From an uncultured Collinsella sp. (GTDB lineage Bacteria > Actinomycetota > Coriobacteriia > Coriobacteriales > Coriobacteriaceae), in the NCBI GenBank assembly GCA_900546085.1, contig URBS01000085.1:1-9585 (forward strand): DNA of 9,585 bases. Reading direction: 5' to 3'. Positions 1 to 6,220 of the stretch are shown piece after piece. Both the position numbers and the translations under genes were made by a program. Each line of letters begins with the position of its first letter. Within the stretch, counting starts at the first letter, position 1. The notes beneath the pieces were generated by a model. That model was not told where the DNA came from and did no database searches. It worked only from the letters and a program-made list of their open reading frames with translations.

Positions 1-162
1 GCGCTTGCTCGCAAGACCGGCGCCCGCGGCCTGCGCGCCATCTGCGAAGACGTGCTTCAGCAGACGATGTTCGACCTTCCCAGCGAGGAGGGCGTCGCTA
101 AGGTCGTCGTAACCGAAGCGGCGGTTAAGGGCGAAGAACAGCCCCAACGCATCTACGGGTAA
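1..162 (+). CDS. clpX: ClpX C-terminal fragment (ATP-dependent Clp protease ATP-binding subunit), 5' truncated
   Basis: The window opens in frame and 53 codons run to a TAA at 160-162. The visible residues [20 protein letters not shown] followed by QTMFDLPS match the end of the C-terminal AAA+ small domain of ClpX, where 'TGARGLR' is the sensor-2 motif whose Arg contacts ATP. ClpX is the cytoplasmic unfoldase that feeds tagged substrates to ClpP. After the conserved domain comes a short tail ([20 protein letters not shown], then RIYG) typical of ClpX C-termini. The start, the zinc-binding domain and the Walker motifs lie outside the window. A terminator follows 21 bases after the stop, so this is probably the last gene of its transcript. 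ClpX rather than HslU or ClpB is favoured by the exact sensor-2 context and the neighbouring valS. Confidence 0.9.
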   Translation, partial: ALARKTGARGLRAICEDVLQQTMFDLPSEEGVAKVVVTEAAVKGEEQPQRIYG

Positions 163-183
163 ACCTGCCAAAAACGTGCTTGC

Positions 184-221
184 AAATAGCCTCCGACCAT
201 CCGCGGTCGGAGGCTATTTTA
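184..221 (+). terminator. Rho-independent terminator of clpX
   Basis: A perfect 15-bp stem (184-198 with 205-219; AAATAGCCTCCGACC and its complement) encloses a 6-nt loop (ATCCGC) and runs into a T-rich stretch (TTTTATATATA). It lies 21 bases after the clpX stop and separates clpX from the valS leader. Confidence 0.92.
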
Positions 222-248
222 TATATACGCAAAACACCCAACTACCTG

Positions 249-257
249 TGTTATTCT
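249..257 (+). promoter_or_regulatory. Possible extended -10 promoter for valS
   Basis: TGT-TATTCT resembles an extended -10 element (TGn followed by TATTCT). The expected -35 position (about 229-234) is poor, so only the extended -10 supports it. Transcription would begin near 264 and give a valS leader of about 110 nt. Position after the clpX terminator is right for a promoter, but the call is weak. Confidence 0.25.
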
Positions 258-313
258 GTGTGTTTGTTTAAGCCTCAGCGAAGTCATATCAGACTGAAGT
301 AATCGATACCTAA

Positions 314-353
314 GGGGAGGAATGCAGACCCTAGCGGGCCTACATTCCTCCCC
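314..353 (+). promoter_or_regulatory. valS: Leader hairpin upstream of valS
   Basis: GGGGAGGAATG (314-324) pairs perfectly with CATTCCTCCCC (343-353). The pairing can continue inward through G327-C340 and CCC 329-331 with GGG 336-338, to a TAGC loop. It ends 20 nt before the valS start codon, and no T-run follows, so it is not an intrinsic terminator. The left arm contains GGGGAGGA, a strong anti-SD match that is sequestered in the stem, while the actual SD (GGGAG, 363-367) lies just outside it. It could stabilise the mRNA or control translation. No T-box consensus is visible. Confidence 0.5.
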
Positions 354-373
354 GACGGGCAAGGGAGAGATAT

Positions 374-3070
374 ATGGAAGAGATGCCCAAGAACTACGAT
401 CCGTCGACCAACGAGCCGGCGATCCTGCAGAAGTGGCTCGACGGCGGCTACTACAAGCGCCGTGAGGGCGTGGGCGACTGCACCGTCACCATTCCGCCTC
501 CCAATGTGACCGGCAAGCTCCACATGGGCCACGCCACCGACGATTCCATCCAGGATGCCATCATCCGTATGGCCCGCATGCGCGGCAAGTCTACGCGCTG
601 GGTGCTGGGCACCGATCACGCCGGTATCGCCACGCAGACCAAGGTCGACAAGAAGCTCAAAGAGGAGGGTATCAGTCGCCTGGAGATCGGTCGCGACAAG
701 TTTGTCGACGCCTGCTGGGATTGGACCCATGAGTACGGCGGCATCATCGTCGAGCAGATTAAGCGCATGGGCTGCTCCGTCGACTTTGACAACGAGCGCT
801 TCACCATGGACGAGGATTACGCCCAGGCCGTGCGCAAGGTGTTCTGCGACTGGTACCACGACGGCTTGATCTATCGTGGCAAGCGCATCGTCAACTGGTG
901 CCCCAACTGCACCACCGCCATCTCGGACGACGAGGCCGAGTACAAGGACGAGAAGGGCCACCTGTGGCACCTGCGCTACCCGCTGACCGAGCCGGTTAAC
1001 GGCCAGGACTACATCGTCGTCGCCACCACGCGCCCCGAGACCATGCTCGGCGACACGGGCGTCGCCGTCTCCCCGAAGGACCCCGAGAAGGCCGCCTTCG
1101 TGGGCAAGACCGTCAAGCTCCCCATCGTCGACCGCGAGATCCCCATCTTTGAGGATTGGCATGTCGACGCCAACTTCGGTTCCGGCTTCGTCAAGGTCAC
1201 GCCTGCTCACGACCCCAACGACTACGCCATGGGTCAGGCCCACGACCTACCGCAGATCAACATTTTCGACGAGCACGCGGTGGTCGTCGAGGGCTATGGC
1301 GAGTTCACTGGCATGAACCGCGACGAGTGCCGCGAAGCCGTCATCAAGTGGTTCGAGGAGCATGACCTGCTCGACCACGTCGAAGAGCACGACCACTCCG
1401 TCATGCACTGCTACCGTTGCGACGCCGCGTTGGAGCCGTGGCTGTCCGAGCAGTGGTTTGTGGCCGTCGACAAGCTCAAGGGGCCGGCGCTCGACGCCGT
1501 CAACTCCGGCAAGGTCACCTTCCACCCCGCGCGCTGGACGCAGACCTACACCACCTGGATGGAGAACCTCAAGGACTGGTGCATTAGCCGCCAGCTGTGG
1601 TGGGGCCACCGCATCCCCGTGTTCTACTGCGAGGACTGCGGTTGGGAGGACGCCCTGACCGAGGACACCGACGTGTGCCCCAAGTGCGGCGGCCATCACG
1701 TGCATCAGGATGAGAACGTGCTGGACACCTGGTTCAGCTCGCAGCTGTGGACCTTCGCCACGCAGGGCTGGCCGCAAAAGCCGGAGCTGCTCGAGGGACA
1801 TCACCCCACGACGGCGCTGGTCACCGCGCGCGACATCATCGCGCTGTGGGTCGCCCGCATGGTCATGAGCTCGCTGTACTTCCTGGACGAGGTCCCGTTT
1901 AAGGACATCGTCATCTACCCGACGATTCTGGCCAAGGACGGCAGCCGCATGTCCAAGTCCAAGGGCAACGGCGTTGACCCCATGGACCTCATTGGCATGT
2001 ACGGCGCCGACGCCATGCGCTTCAACTTGCTCACGCTGTGCACCAATAACCAGGACGTCAAGTTCGACGCGAACATCGACAAGAAGACCAAGAAGCTCAT
2101 CGACAGCCCGCGCACCGACCAGGCCAAGTCGTTTGTGACCAAGATTTGGAACGCCAGCCGCTTCCTGCTCATGAACATGGAGGGCTACACGCCCGGCGAG
2201 CCCGTCGTGGAGACGCCGGCCGACGCCTGGATGTTCAGCCGCCTGGCCAAGGCCGTGAAGATGGTCACCGAGGGCATCGAGAACTACACCTTTGGCGACA
2301 TGGCGCGCGGCGTGCAGCAGTTCTTCTGGAACGAGGTCTGCGACTGGTACGTCGAGGTCACCAAGGCCCGCCTGAAGGGCGAGGGCCGTCTGCAGGCTCA
2401 GCGCAACCTGATCTTTGTGCTCGACACCTCCATTCGCCTGATGCATCCGCTCATGCCGTTTGTCACCGAGGAGATCTGGGACAACATGCCGGCGAGTGTG
2501 CTCGACCTGGACGCCGAGGGCAACGTGAACCGCGCCGAGGCGCTCATGATCGCCAAGTGGCCCGAGCCCGCCGACTACGACAAGTATGTTGACGAGGACG
2601 CCGAGCGCGCGTTTGAGCTGTGCCGCACCGTCGTGTCTGCCGCTCGCGCCACGCGTTCGCGTTATCGCTTGAGCCCCAAGGCCGAGCTCGACGTGGTCGT
2701 GCGCGCCGGCGCCGAGGACATCGAGAAGCTCGAGAGCCTGCGTTCGACCATCGAGCCGCTGGCGAACACCGCTTCGCTGGTCATGGGTACCGACGTCGAG
2801 AAGCCGGCTGCGAGCATCGCCGTGGTCGACAGCGGTGTCGAGGTCTTTGTGGTGCTCGAGGGCAAGGTTGATCTTTCGGCCGAGAAGGCGCGCCTGGAGA
2901 AGGAGATCGCCGCTGCGCAGAAGGAGCTCGCCGGCTGCGAGAAGACCCTTGCTAACGAGGGCTTTGTTGCCAAGGCCGCGCCTGCGGTGGTCCAGAAGAA
3001 GAGGGACCGTGCAGCTGAGCTCAAGGAGATCCTGGTGGCGCTGACTGCTCAGGTTGCTGACTTCTCGTAG
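374..3070 (+). CDS. valS: Valyl-tRNA synthetase (ValRS)
   Basis: Cytoplasmic class I aminoacyl-tRNA synthetase that charges tRNA-Val with valine and edits mischarged threonine. The 898 residues are normal full length. The ATP-binding HIGH motif is H50-M-G-H53 in PPPNVTGKLHMGHA. The second ATP motif is R525-M-S-K-S529 in DGSRMSKSKGNGVDP, with Arg in place of the usual first Lys. The insertion between them includes the CP1 editing domain (TTRPETMLGDTGVAV region) and DIIALWVARMVM, which is diagnostic of ValRS. Cys pairs C176/C179, C346/C349, C419/C422 and C435/C438 look like metal sites; the last two pairs form a zinc ribbon. The end (about 836-898, rich in Glu/Lys/Ala heptads) is the ValRS tRNA-binding coiled coil. 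ATG 374 is preferred over the in-frame ATG 383 because GGGAG (363-367) lies 6 nt before 374. It stands alone between terminator-like structures, with folC 219 nt downstream. Confidence 0.98.
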   Translation: MEEMPKNYDPSTNEPAILQKWLDGGYYKRREGVGDCTVTIPPPNVTGKLHMGHATDDSIQDAIIRMARMRGKSTRWVLGTDHAGIATQTKVDKKLKEEGISRLEIGRDKFVDACWDWTHEYGGIIVEQIKRMGCSVDFDNERFTMDEDYAQAVRKVFCDWYHDGLIYRGKRIVNWCPNCTTAISDDEAEYKDEKGHLWHLRYPLTEPVNGQDYIVVATTRPETMLGDTGVAVSPKDPEKAAFVGKTVKLPIVDREIPIFEDWHVDANFGSGFVKVTPAHDPNDYAMGQAHDLPQINIFDEHAVVVEGYGEFTGMNRDECREAVIKWFEEHDLLDHVEEHDHSVMHCYRCDAALEPWLSEQWFVAVDKLKGPALDAVNSGKVTFHPARWTQTYTTWMENLKDWCISRQLWWGHRIPVFYCEDCGWEDALTEDTDVCPKCGGHHVHQDENVLDTWFSSQLWTFATQGWPQKPELLEGHHPTTALVTARDIIALWVARMVMSSLYFLDEVPFKDIVIYPTILAKDGSRMSKSKGNGVDPMDLIGMYGADAMRFNLLTLCTNNQDVKFDANIDKKTKKLIDSPRTDQAKSFVTKIWNASRFLLMNMEGYTPGEPVVETPADAWMFSRLAKAVKMVTEGIENYTFGDMARGVQQFFWNEVCDWYVEVTKARLKGEGRLQAQRNLIFVLDTSIRLMHPLMPFVTEEIWDNMPASVLDLDAEGNVNRAEALMIAKWPEPADYDKYVDEDAERAFELCRTVVSAARATRSRYRLSPKAELDVVVRAGAEDIEKLESLRSTIEPLANTASLVMGTDVEKPAASIAVVDSGVEVFVVLEGKVDLSAEKARLEKEIAAAQKELAGCEKTLANEGFVAKAAPAVVQKKRDRAAELKEILVALTAQVADFS

Positions 3071-3145
3071 GTGTTACTGGGGGACGCGTCCCGATGCTTT
3101 GCTCTCCGCTGCGGACACCTATTCCGCCGTTCTAACGAACGGCGG
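3069..3145 (+). repeat. Cluster of short inverted repeats after valS
   Basis: Three small structures start at the valS stop codon. AGGTGT (3069-3074) can pair with ACACCT (3115-3120). Inside it are a perfect 12-bp palindrome, GGGACGCGTCCC (3081-3092), and TCCGC/GCGGA (3105-3109 with 3111-3115). Then CCGCCGTTC (3124-3132) pairs perfectly with GAACGGCGG (3137-3145) around a 4-nt loop, TAAC. None is followed by a T-run. They may protect the valS mRNA 3' end; no protein-coding potential is seen here. Confidence 0.6.
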
Positions 3146-3160
3146 CTGACTCGACGCTGC

Positions 3161-3248
3161 AAACGCCTCTGATGGCCAATCTGCCGTTCAACTTCGGGCG
3201 CCCTATGCGCCCTTGTTTCACGGCACCTTGGCTCATCAGAGGCGTTTT
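3161..3248 (+). terminator. Large three-tier hairpin, probable valS terminator
   Basis: AAACGCCTCTGAT (3161-3173) pairs perfectly with 3235-3247, and the stem extends through GGCCAA (3174-3179) with 3228-3234 if T3233 is bulged. A second tier is TGCCG (3182-3186) with CGGCA (3221-3225). A third is GGGCGC (3196-3201) with GCGCCC (3207-3212) around a 5-nt loop. The last strand ends in GCGTTTTCG, so a short T4 tract follows the stem. A terminator is the simplest reading. The size is unusual, and the structure could instead be a palindromic repeat. It ends about 20 nt before the folC -10 box. Confidence 0.6.
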
Positions 3249-3266
3249 CGCTGACTATCCTCAACC

Positions 3267-3272
3267 TATACT
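3267..3272 (+). promoter_or_regulatory. folC: -10 box for folC with a very short leader
   Basis: TATACT matches the -10 consensus at five of six bases. A weak -35 (TTTTCG, 3245-3250) lies 16 nt upstream, inside the end of the large hairpin. Transcription would start near 3279-3281, only about 10 nt before the folC ATG at 3290. There is no Shine-Dalgarno sequence in CTGTTTTATTTATCTATGA, so folC may be translated from a nearly leaderless mRNA, a mode common in Actinomycetota. Confidence 0.45.
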
Positions 3273-3289
3273 GTTTTATTTATCTATGA

Positions 3290-4648
3290 ATGGCGGTTCT
3301 AAAAATGCCTAAGCGTTCTGGCTTGTATACCGTTCCTTTTGAGTTTGATTTGCTTTCGTTTAATGAGGCTGTGGGGCTTGCTGCCGACACGGGGCGGATT
3401 TCTGGGGATGCTGGGCCTCTGCTTGAGACGGTTGTCGATATGCTCGATGAGCTGGGGCGTCCGGATGAGTATTTCGATTGCATCCAGGTTGCCGGTACCA
3501 ATGGCAAGACTTCGACCACGCGTTTTTCGGCTGCCATCTTGCGTGGTGAGGGGCTTAAGACGGCGCTGTATACGTCGCCGCAGCTTGTGCGTTACCCCGA
3601 GCGCATGGAGGTTGACGGGCGCGTTGTGAGCGACGAGGCCTTTGCCCGTGGCGTTTCTGCCGCCGTCGAGGCAGGTCGTCGTGTGAATGCGTGTCGTATT
3701 GCGGCGGGGGAGCGTGCCTATGCCATCACGCCGTTTGACCTGCTGACGGCTGCCGCACTTGTCGTGTTTGCCGAGGCCGCGGTGGATGTTGCCGTGCTCG
3801 AGGTTGGTATGGGCGGACGTTGGGACGCCACGAGTGCGACAGATCCCGTTGCCGTTGCCATTACGGGCATCGGGCTCGATCACACGCGCATTCTGGGCGA
3901 CACGCTCGAGGCCATTGCGGGGGAGAAGGCCGCGGTCATCATGCCCGGACGCCTGGTTGTTCTGGGCGAGGGCACGCATGAGCCGAGCGTTCAGCGCGTG
4001 ATGGATGCGCGTTGTCGCGAGTGCGGCATTGTGCCGCTGGTGGTGAACCATGCCACGACCAAGGTGCCGGCACATGTGGGCGACACGGTTGAGTTTAGCT
4101 GTACCACGCCGCGTGCGATCTATACGTCGAGCATGGTCAAGCCGGCGTATCAGCCGCAGAATGCCGCGTGCGCGATTATGCTGTGCGAGGGGTATCTGGG
4201 TCGCGAGCTTGACCACGATGCGCTTGATGCGTCGCTTATGGGTTGCCCCACACCGGGTCGCTTTGATGTGCTGGGGACCGATCCGCTCAAGCTGATTGAC
4301 GCCTGCCATAACCCCCAGAGCTGCGAGAACTTTGTGAGCGCACTGGACGAGATCGATCCGTGCGTGGAGAACCGCCCCACGCTGCTGTGCGCCGCGCTGG
4401 CCGACAAGGACGTGGCGGGCATCGTCGACGTGTTGATCCCGGCTTTCCCGCGCGTGGTTGTGACTCAGACCGATTCCGACCGCGCGCTGCCGGCGGAGGA
4501 GCTCGCTGCCCTGGTGGACGCCGATAAGCTCGCGGGTGTGTATCCCAGCGTATCCGAGGCCCTCGCAGCCCTCGATGCCGCGGGCGAGCCTTTCGTAGCA
4601 GCCGGCACCATCACCCTGGCCGGCGAAGTAGCGGGGCTGCTGCGCTAG
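3290..4648 (+). CDS. folC: Bifunctional dihydrofolate synthase / folylpolyglutamate synthase
   Basis: Cytoplasmic Mur-ligase-family enzyme that adds glutamate to dihydropteroate and extends folate polyglutamate tails, using ATP. The 452 residues fit the family. The P-loop is G69-T-N-G-K73-T-S-T76 in VAGTNGKTSTTRF. YTSPQLVRYPERM is the folate-binding/omega-loop region. E171-V-G-M-G-G-R-W-D-A-T181 and the GLDHTRILG segment that follows carry the metal and ADP contacts. D337-A-C-H-N-P342 is the second FolC signature (usually DGAHNP). The C-terminal domain reads LLCAALADKDV. ATG 3290 is chosen because it lies just after a -10 box; there is no SD, and the in-frame ATG 3305 is possible and would also keep the whole domain. 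ATG 3286 is out of frame. Its first two thirds are rich in G/T-ending codons (GTT, GCT, GGG), unlike valS, while the last third returns to GC-ending codons. Confidence 0.95.
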   Translation: MAVLKMPKRSGLYTVPFEFDLLSFNEAVGLAADTGRISGDAGPLLETVVDMLDELGRPDEYFDCIQVAGTNGKTSTTRFSAAILRGEGLKTALYTSPQLVRYPERMEVDGRVVSDEAFARGVSAAVEAGRRVNACRIAAGERAYAITPFDLLTAAALVVFAEAAVDVAVLEVGMGGRWDATSATDPVAVAITGIGLDHTRILGDTLEAIAGEKAAVIMPGRLVVLGEGTHEPSVQRVMDARCRECGIVPLVVNHATTKVPAHVGDTVEFSCTTPRAIYTSSMVKPAYQPQNAACAIMLCEGYLGRELDHDALDASLMGCPTPGRFDVLGTDPLKLIDACHNPQSCENFVSALDEIDPCVENRPTLLCAALADKDVAGIVDVLIPAFPRVVVTQTDSDRALPAEELAALVDADKLAGVYPSVSEALAALDAAGEPFVAAGTITLAGEVAGLLR

Positions 4649-4660
4649 CCCCATTTGCCG

Positions 4661-4682
4661 GGTAGCCAATTTGGGACGGGGC
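4661..4682 (+). repeat. GGGACGGGG edge repeat, copy 1
   Basis: GGTAGCCAATTTGGGACGGG plus GC, 13 nt after the folC stop. It matches 6127-6148 at 21 of 22 bases in the same orientation, and 6527-6541 in inverted orientation over the AATTTGGGACGGGGC core. The sequence after it, CCCCGAATTGACATGC, resembles TCCCGAATTAGCTGC, which precedes module A in the second gap. It looks like the edge of the composite intergenic element. A degenerate relative (GCTATTGGGAAGGGGCT, 4978-4994) sits at the other end of this gap and overlaps the peptidase stop codon. Confidence 0.7.
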
Positions 4683-4700
4683 CCCGAATTGACATGCTTG

Positions 4701-4858
4701 CCACGAAATGGGCCTATCTACTACGTTTGACCGGATACCCCCGACCACGCCGAGACTTGTGAAATTAAAACCGCAGGTAGAAGGCTTGCAGATTTTCAAA
4801 AAAGACCCGCATGGTCGACCCATGCGGGTTAAACGTAGTAGATGGCCCGCTTTCGTGG
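4701..4858. repeat. Module A copy 1: conserved 102-nt interior inside copy-specific inverted arms
   Basis: Left arm 4701-4728 (begins CCACGAAATGGGCC) pairs with right arm 4831-4858 (ends CGCTTTCGTGG) over 26 bp: 8 bp, an internal loop (T4709 against G4849-C4850), 5 bp, a bulged T4715, and 13 bp. The interior 4729-4830 is 102 nt, as in copy 2 at 6250-6351. Matching blocks are GACC at its first bases, GACCA 14 nt in, the 29-nt core 4759-4787 (27 of 29 identical, including GAAATTAAAACCGCAGGTAG), then TCnAAAAA and ATGG at the same offsets. The arms show no similarity to those of copy 2. No start codon with an RBS is evident, so it is more likely an RNA or DNA structure than a gene. It lies between the convergent folC and peptidase genes. 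Transcription has not been shown on either strand. Confidence 0.8.
4798..4829 (-). terminator. Intrinsic terminator for the M24 peptidase, embedded in module A
   Basis: ACCCGCATGG (4805-4814) pairs perfectly with 4820-4829 around a 5-nt loop. Read on the minus strand, the 10-bp GC-rich stem is followed by C and then TTTTTT (A4798-A4803 on the plus strand). This is a canonical Rho-independent terminator about 165 nt after the peptidase stop codon. The U-tract belongs to a block shared with module A copy 2, but the perfect hairpin does not. Confidence 0.75.
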
Positions 4859-4900
4859 CGCAGCTCTAGTCTTTCAAATTGATCGACTTGGCCCCTTGGC

Positions 4901-4967
4901 AGTTGCGGTGAAATAGTTCCTGGATTTTGCCTACGTGGGCCCATCTGGGAACTATTCCACCGCAACT
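4901..4967. repeat. Module B copy 1: conserved near-palindromic hairpin
   Basis: AGTTGCGGTGAAATAGTTCC (4901-4920) pairs with 4948-4967 with one mismatch (A4911 against C4957), and pairing continues for about five bp beyond. The loop holds a small GCC/GGC stem (4929-4931 with 4938-4940). The same stem sequence occurs at 6421-6490. It begins 24 nt past the peptidase stop codon, reading on the minus strand, and 42 nt separate it from module A. No T-run follows on either strand, so it is not a simple terminator. Confidence 0.8.
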
Positions 4968-4991
4968 TATTGAGGGGCTATTGGGAAGGGG

Positions 4992-6080
4992 CTAGTCTAG
5001 GCGGACTAGGTCGTGGGGGTAGGCGTTGAGAATCTCGACGCCGGACTCGGTCACCAGGGCTAGGTCCTCGATGCGGACGCCGGTGCGGCCGGGGAGGTAG
5101 ATGCCCGGTTCGATGGAGAACGTCATGCCCGGCTCTACGACCTGCTCGTTGACGAGCGAAACGTCGCCCGGCTCGTGGTCCTGCAGGCCGATCGAGTGGC
5201 CCAGGCGATGCGTGAAGTACTTGCCGTAGCCAGCGTCCTCAATCACGTCGCGCGCGGCACGGTCCAGGTCGCACATGCGCACGCCCGGTGCGATGAGCGC
5301 CTCGGCGGCCTCGTTGGCGCGGCGCACGATGTCGTAGATGTGTGCCGTCTCCTTGTCCGGCTCGCCCCAAAAGAACGTGCGCGTCATGTCCGAGCAGTAG
5401 TTGCGGCGACGTCCGCCAATGTCGAACAGCACCACATCGCCGCGCTTGAGTACGGTGCCGTCGGGCTCGTGATGCGGGTCGCCGGCGTTGGCACCAAAGC
5501 TCACGATGGGCGGAAAGCTAAAGCCTTCGCAGTCGTGCTTGCGATACAGGCCGAGCATCTGGTCGGCAATTTCGTGCTCCGTTACGCCTTCGTTGACGAG
5601 CTTGATGGCGTCGGCCATTACGGCGTCGTTAGCGGCCGAGGACATGCGCATGAGCTCCTGCTCGGCGGCATCCTTGTGGGCGCGTGCTGCGGTGACGGCA
5701 AAGTCGCCCAGGAAGAACTCGCTCGCGGCGTGACGATCCATAAGGGGCAGCAAAAAGCCGGAGCGCATGACGGTATCGATGCCGAGGGGCTTGGATGGAT
5801 TGACCTCGCGAGCGATGGCGTCGGTCACGACGTCGGTGTCGTTGTGGTAGGCCACGCGGGCATTGTCGTACTCGGGCAGCTGATGCAGGGCGTTAATCAA
5901 GATTACCGGCTCGGCATCGCGTGCGAGCAGCACGCCGCAAAAACGCTCGAACATATCGGCATAAAAGCCGGTCAGATAGTAGATCGACCACGGGTCGTTC
6001 ACAAGCAGCTGCGCGCCGGGGTGCTGAGCCTCGAGCGCATCGAGCACGCGCGCCACACGCTGGTCATCGACATGTGCCAT
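4992..6080 (-). CDS. M24-family Xaa-Pro peptidase (PepQ/YpdF-like aminopeptidase P family)
   Basis: Cytoplasmic two-metal 'pita-bread' peptidase expected to cleave dipeptides or peptides with proline in the second position, releasing the N-terminal residue. The 362 residues match short PepQ/YpdF-type enzymes. Residues 1-130 form the creatinase-like N-domain (NDPWSIYYLTGFYADMFERF). The catalytic domain follows, with all five metal ligands present: D220 (VVLFDIGG), D231 (CSDMTRTF), H295 (HRLGHSIGLQDHEPG), E324 (FSIEPGIY) and E338 (VRIEDLALV). H203/H204 (DPHHEP) is the usual substrate-side histidine. There is no signal peptide. ATG 6080 is supported by an SD, AAAGGA, 7 nt upstream on the minus strand. 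It is separated from the upstream glp operon by a 467-bp repeat-filled gap, so it probably has its own promoter. Whether it acts on dipeptides or longer peptides cannot be told from the sequence. Confidence 0.92.
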   Translation of the reverse strand: MAHVDDQRVARVLDALEAQHPGAQLLVNDPWSIYYLTGFYADMFERFCGVLLARDAEPVILINALHQLPEYDNARVAYHNDTDVVTDAIAREVNPSKPLGIDTVMRSGFLLPLMDRHAASEFFLGDFAVTAARAHKDAAEQELMRMSSAANDAVMADAIKLVNEGVTEHEIADQMLGLYRKHDCEGFSFPPIVSFGANAGDPHHEPDGTVLKRGDVVLFDIGGRRRNYCSDMTRTFFWGEPDKETAHIYDIVRRANEAAEALIAPGVRMCDLDRAARDVIEDAGYGKYFTHRLGHSIGLQDHEPGDVSLVNEQVVEPGMTFSIEPGIYLPGRTGVRIEDLALVTESGVEILNAYPHDLVRLD

Positions 6081-6107
6081 GAAACATCCTTTCGCTAGGG
6101 TGTCACC

Positions 6108-6135
6108 ATGGTATCCCCAACGCCAGGGTAGTCAA
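6108..6135 (-). promoter_or_regulatory. Putative promoter of the M24 peptidase
   Basis: On the minus strand TTGACT (6130-6135) is separated by 16 nt from TACCAT (6108-6113), about 27 nt before the ATG at 6080. The -35 box is a near-consensus hexamer; the -10 matches at four of six bases. The -35 overlaps the outer edge of the GGGACGGGG repeat (6127-6148), so the repeat may supply part of this promoter. Confidence 0.45.
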
Positions 6136-6220
6136 TTTGGGACGGGGCTATTTTAGCTGTGTCAAACATGCGGAATGATAGGTAAAAGTAGTCATAAGAG
6201 GGTCGTCCCGAATTAGCTGC

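Noticed and set aside
264..373. A T-box riboswitch upstream of valS
   Set aside because: The leader is too short, no AGGGTGGNACCGCG-type T-box sequence is present, and the hairpin lacks a following T-run.
3081..3092. GGGACGCGTCCC palindrome as a regulator operator
   Set aside because: It lies just after the valS stop and far from the folC promoter, and there is no second copy in the window to support a binding site.
3299..4669. A 456-codon open frame antisense to folC, and similar long frames antisense to valS (284-1243, 1247-2446) and to the peptidase (5175-6098)
   Set aside because: Composition is repetitive and Arg/His/Ala/Val-rich, there are no family motifs, and the sense genes fully explain these stretches.
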